Shown piece by piece: positions 16,738 through 19,662 of a stretch of 19,662 nucleotides of DNA. A model generated the notes under the pieces. It ran no database searches. It worked only from the letters and a program-made list of their open reading frames with translations, and was not told where the DNA came from. The position numbers and the translations under genes were made by a program. This DNA is from an uncultured Flavonifractor sp. (GTDB lineage: Bacteria > Bacillota > Clostridia > Oscillospirales > Oscillospiraceae): positions 1-19,662 of the forward strand of contig CAJUDT010000044.1 of assembly GCA_910585415.1 (NCBI GenBank), given 5' to 3'. Position 1 is the stretch's first letter. Each line of letters begins with the position of its first letter.

Positions 16738-19365
16738 TTATTGTTTCGGAATGCTCCGCACCGTGGTGCGGATTTCTACGTCCAGTTCCCCGTCCACGCA
16801 GTCCACAATGAGGGTATCCCCAGGGGCCAGCTGTCCGGCGATAATCCTCCGGCTGATAAGGGTCTCCACAGTGTGCTGTACAAAGCGGCGCAGAGGCCGG
16901 GCCCCAAAGGCGGGGTCATAGGCGCTGTCAAGGATGAACTGCCGGGCCTCCCCGGTGAGCTCCACGGTCAGCTGCTTCTCAGCCAGCCGCCCGTTGAGCT
17001 CGACCAGCAGCAGGTCGATGATGTGGGTAATGTTCTCCTTGGTCAGGGGCTTGTAACAGACGATTTCATCCAGCCGGTTCAAAAACTCCGGCCGGAAGGA
17101 GCGCTTGAGCAGCTCATCCACTGCCCCCCTCGCCTCGGCCGTAATCTCCCCGCTGGCGTTGATGCCGTCCAGCAGATACTGAGAACCCAGGTTGGAGGTC
17201 AAAATCAGGATGGTGTTCTTAAAGTCTACCGTTCTCCCTTGACTGTCGGTAATTCTCCCATCGTCCAATACTTGCAGTAATATATTGAACACATCGGGAT
17301 GGGCCTTTTCCACCTCGTCGAAGAGAACCACAGAGTAGGGTTTCCGGCGGACGGCCTCGGTGAGCTGGCCGCCCTCCTCGTACCCCACGTACCCTGGAGG
17401 GGCCCCAATCAGCCGGGACACGGAGAATTTCTCCATATACTCGCTCATGTCGATGCGCACCAAATTCTTCTCGCTGTCGAACAGGGCCTCGGCCAAGGTC
17501 TTGGCCAGCTCGGTCTTACCCACACCGGTGGGCCCCAGGAAGAGGAAGGAGCCAATGGGCCGGTTGGGGTCGGCAATGCCCGCGCGGGAGCGGAGAATGG
17601 ACTCACTGACCAGCCGGACGGCCTCATCCTGACCCACCACCCGGCGGTGAAGGATGTCCTCCAGGTGCAGGAGCTTTTCACGCTCCCCCTCCATGAGCTT
17701 GGAGACCGGAATGCCGGTCCAGCGCTCGATAATCCGGGCGATTTCTTCTTCGGTGACCTTGTCCCGAAGCAGGGAGTCCCGCCTTCCCTCCTGGGCGATG
17801 TGCTCTTCGGCCTCCAGCTCCCGCTTGAGGGCGGGAATGCGGCCGTACTGGAGCTCTGCGGCCCGCTCCAGGTCGTATTGCCGCTGGGCCTGCTCCAGCT
17901 GGGCGCTGGCCTGCTCCAGCTCCTCCCGGAGCCGCTGGACCTTGCCGATGGCGTTCTTTTCGTTCTCCCACTGGGCCCGCTTGGCGTTGAACTGGTCCCG
18001 CAGATTGGCCAGCTCTTTTTGGATTTCCGCCAGGTGCTCGCGGGACAGGGGGTCGTCCTCCTTTTTCAGGGCGGCCTCTTCAATTTCCAGCTGGATGATT
18101 TTCCGCTGAATCACGTCCAGCTCCGTGGGCATGGAGTCCATCTCGGTGCGAATCATGGCGCAGGCCTCGTCAATGAGGTCAATGGCCTTGTCCGGAAGGA
18201 ACCGGTCTGTAATATAGCGGTTGGAGAGGGTTGCGGCGGCGATAATAGCTCCGTCCTGGATTTTGACACCGTGATAGACCTCGTACCGCTCCTTGAGGCC
18301 CCGAAGGATGGAAATGCTGTCCTCTACCGTGGGTTCACTGACCAGGACGGGCTGAAAGCGGCGCTCCAGGGCGGCGTCCTTTTCGATATACTGCCGGTAC
18401 TCGTTGAGTGTGGTGGCCCCGATGCAGTGGAGCTCCCCGCGGGCCAGCAGGGGCTTTAGGAGGTTTCCGGCATCCATAGCGCCCTCGGTCTTGCCGGCGC
18501 CCACGATGGTGTGGAGTTCGTCAATGAAAAGCAGAATGTTCCCCTCGGACTTTTTGACCTCATTGAGGACAGCCTTCAGGCGCTCTTCGAACTCGCCCCG
18601 GTACTTGGCTCCGGCCACCAGGGCTCCCATATCCAGGGCAAAAATGGTCTTGTCCTTCAGGGAGGCGGGCACGTCGCCCTTGACAATCCGTTGGGCCAGC
18701 CCCTCGGCGATGGCGGTCTTGCCCACACCGGGCTCCCCGATAAGAACAGGGTTGTTTTTGCTCTTGCGGGAGAGGATGCGGATGACGTTGCGGATTTCGT
18801 CGTCCCGGCCAATGACGGGGTCCAGCTTGTTGGCGCGGGCCCGCTCTACCAGGTCGGTGCCGTATTTTTTCAGTGCGTCGTAAGTCTCTTCCGGGTTGTC
18901 GGAGGTCACTCTTTGATTGCCTCTTACCGCCGTCAGGGCCTGGAGGACTCCCTCTTTTGTGAGATTATAGGTACGGAAGAGGTCTTTCATGGGGCGGCTG
19001 GCGGTGTCCAGCAGGGCTAAAAGCAGGTGCTCCACCGAGACGTATTCATCTTTCATACTGGCGGCGATGGTCTCAGCGGTGTTGAGGGCTTTATCCACGT
19101 CCTGGGCCACGTAAATTTTTCCCTGCTCCCGGCCCGAGCCGGATACACGGGGGAGTTTTTCTACTTCGGCTTTCACCGCCGCGGTGAGGCTGGGAACCGT
19201 GAGGCCCATATTCTCCAACAGTTGGGGGATTAGGCCCCCTTCGTCCAGAAGCAGGGACAACAGCAGGTGGGGCTGCTCAATTTGCTGGTTGCTGTATTCG
19301 ACGGCGATGCTTTGGGCACTTTGGACCGCCGCTAGGGATTTTTGCGTGTATTTTTGCGCATTCAT
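16738..19365 (-). CDS. clpB: ATP-dependent chaperone ClpB
   Basis: A complete 875-residue Hsp100 disaggregase, which with DnaK rescues aggregated proteins in the cytoplasm. The Clp-N double repeat spans ~1-145 (MNAQKYTQKS start; VEHLLLALLD at 111-120). AAA-1 has Walker A GEPGVGKT (210-217) and Walker B LLFIDE (278-283); the long coiled-coil M-domain is ~405-535; AAA-2 has Walker A GPTGVGKT (611-618) and Walker B VVLFDE (679-684). There is no [LIV]GF ClpP loop after LTSNLGSQ, confirming ClpB rather than ClpC. The ATG at 19365 is preferred (GAAAGG 11 nt upstream, N-terminus like homologues); a GTG at 19374 in frame lies too close to that Shine-Dalgarno. No CIRCE or CtsR box is visible upstream; the leader is almost free of U. 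Confidence 0.97.
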   Translation of the reverse strand: MNAQKYTQKSLAAVQSAQSIAVEYSNQQIEQPHLLLSLLLDEGGLIPQLLENMGLTVPSLTAAVKAEVEKLPRVSGSGREQGKIYVAQDVDKALNTAETIAASMKDEYVSVEHLLLALLDTASRPMKDLFRTYNLTKEGVLQALTAVRGNQRVTSDNPEETYDALKKYGTDLVERARANKLDPVIGRDDEIRNVIRILSRKSKNNPVLIGEPGVGKTAIAEGLAQRIVKGDVPASLKDKTIFALDMGALVAGAKYRGEFEERLKAVLNEVKKSEGNILLFIDELHTIVGAGKTEGAMDAGNLLKPLLARGELHCIGATTLNEYRQYIEKDAALERRFQPVLVSEPTVEDSISILRGLKERYEVYHGVKIQDGAIIAAATLSNRYITDRFLPDKAIDLIDEACAMIRTEMDSMPTELDVIQRKIIQLEIEEAALKKEDDPLSREHLAEIQKELANLRDQFNAKRAQWENEKNAIGKVQRLREELEQASAQLEQAQRQYDLERAAELQYGRIPALKRELEAEEHIAQEGRRDSLLRDKVTEEEIARIIERWTGIPVSKLMEGEREKLLHLEDILHRRVVGQDEAVRLVSESILRSRAGIADPNRPIGSFLFLGPTGVGKTELAKTLAEALFDSEKNLVRIDMSEYMEKFSVSRLIGAPPGYVGYEEGGQLTEAVRRKPYSVVLFDEVEKAHPDVFNILLQVLDDGRITDSQGRTVDFKNTILILTSNLGSQYLLDGINASGEITAEARGAVDELLKRSFRPEFLNRLDEIVCYKPLTKENITHIIDLLLVELNGRLAEKQLTVELTGEARQFILDSAYDPAFGARPLRRFVQHTVETLISRRIIAGQLAPGDTLIVDCVDGELDVEIRTTVRSIPKQ

Positions 19366-19376
19366 CAAGTTCACGA

Positions 19377-19455
19377 CCTTTCGGTTTTGTTTTTGCTTTG
19401 CTTGTTTGTTGGTTTTTGCTTTTTCTGCGTTACTTTTTGGGTTTCGTTGGCTGGT
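19377..19455 (-). promoter_or_regulatory. Nearly uracil-free leader of clpB
   Basis: In the clpB sense orientation these 79 nt hold a single T (opposite A19432) and consist of A-, C- and G-rich runs such as GCAAAAACCAACAAACAAGC. Such RNA would be unstructured and could favour ribosome loading. No promoter can lie inside it, so transcription must start upstream of about 19456. Confidence 0.5.
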
Positions 19456-19522
19456 ATGGCCTTTGTTGGGGGGTGGTGCCTCTTCCTCGGTACTCCCTAC
19501 ATTTCGTTAGCTGGTCCTGCCT
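19442..19522. repeat. Imperfect direct repeat upstream of clpB
   Basis: Two 21-nt copies 60 nt apart (19442-19462 and 19502-19522) share TTTCGTT-[GA]-GCTGGT and end in GCCT, matching at 17 of 21 positions. Confidence 0.5.
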
Positions 19523-19528
19523 CCGGCG

Positions 19529-19556
19529 GGTTACTTTCCAGCGATGGAAAGTAACC
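19529..19556. repeat. Perfect 12-bp inverted repeat, REP-like
   Basis: GGTTACTTTCCA and TGGAAAGTAACC flank a GCGA loop. It lies in the noncoding region 19366-19662, where I see no ORF with a ribosome binding site and no clear promoter. A GC-rich hairpin CCGGGCC/GGCCCGG (19565-19571, 19576-19582) follows 8 nt later. Together they look like a dispersed intergenic repeat unit; other copies are outside the window. Confidence 0.6.
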
Positions 19557-19662
19557 AAAGATCGCCGGGCCTGCGGGCCCGGACCCAGGGTCGGGGGGCG
19601 GCGGTGGAGGTACGGGGCTTGCAAATCCTTTGGCTGTTACCCGCCGTTTTAGCCTCCGCCCT

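Noticed and set aside
17299..18459. 386-codon open frame antisense to clpB, and a 356-codon one (13671-14741) antisense to the ClpE-like gene
   Set aside because: Both are codon-bias shadows of highly conserved Hsp100 genes; repetitive Gly/Leu/Val composition and no start signals.

Overview
The window is a GC-rich, gene-dense chromosomal segment of a low-GC-lineage but high-GC-genome Firmicute. It most resembles an anaerobic gut member of the Clostridia, probably Oscillospiraceae (Flavonifractor/Intestinimonas-like). Grounds: the ecfA1-ecfA2-ecfT-truA order typical of Firmicutes, a four-cysteine L28, DUF5711 and CvpA membrane proteins, a flavodiiron protein with a butyryl-CoA-dehydrogenase-type flavoenzyme, and Shine-Dalgarno sequences of the AGGAGG type. 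The taxonomic placement is inference; no rRNA gene is present. I see no tRNA, rRNA, CRISPR array, prophage or insertion sequence.

Layout. (1) 1-2690, minus strand: a redox pair, the N-terminal half of a flavodiiron protein (cut by the window edge) and, 50 nt upstream of it, one polypeptide joining an acyl-CoA dehydrogenase, the FAD domain of ETF alpha and a rubredoxin. A sigma-A-like promoter and an operator-like inverted repeat precede it. (2) 2770-3803, plus: a chimeric ORF whose first ~46 residues are an ECF sigma factor start and whose remainder looks like the outer part of an anti-sigma protein; probably a deletion relic. (3) 3869-4228: rpmB with its own promoter, and back-to-back terminators separating it from a convergent DivIVA-like coiled-coil gene (4228-4950, minus). 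(4) 5067-12782, plus: a strong promoter followed by nine closely packed genes: RlmI-like methyltransferase, unknown polytopic membrane protein, ecfA1, ecfA2, ecfT, truA, DUF5711 protein, CvpA-family protein and pgsA. The three ecf genes form the shared energising module of ECF vitamin/metal transporters; no substrate-binding S component is in the window. (5) 12912-15458, plus: a ClpE-like Hsp100 with an N-terminal zinc finger, a ClpP-docking loop and an unusually long, repetitive middle domain. (6) 15553-16685, plus: a lipoprotein with a ComEC-type metallo-beta-lactamase domain and a C-terminal Ada-like zinc module, behind a promoter overlapped by a perfect palindrome. (7) 16738-19365, minus: clpB, converging on the lipoprotein gene and preceded by an almost uracil-free leader and a palindromic, repeat-like intergenic region reaching the window end.

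The most notable items are the dehydrogenase-ETF-rubredoxin fusion beside a flavodiiron protein (a possible short electron route from acyl-CoA to O2 or NO, or the reverse toward acyl-CoA reduction), the sigma/anti-sigma chimera, the repeat-built middle domain of the ClpE-like protein, and the odd clpB leader.
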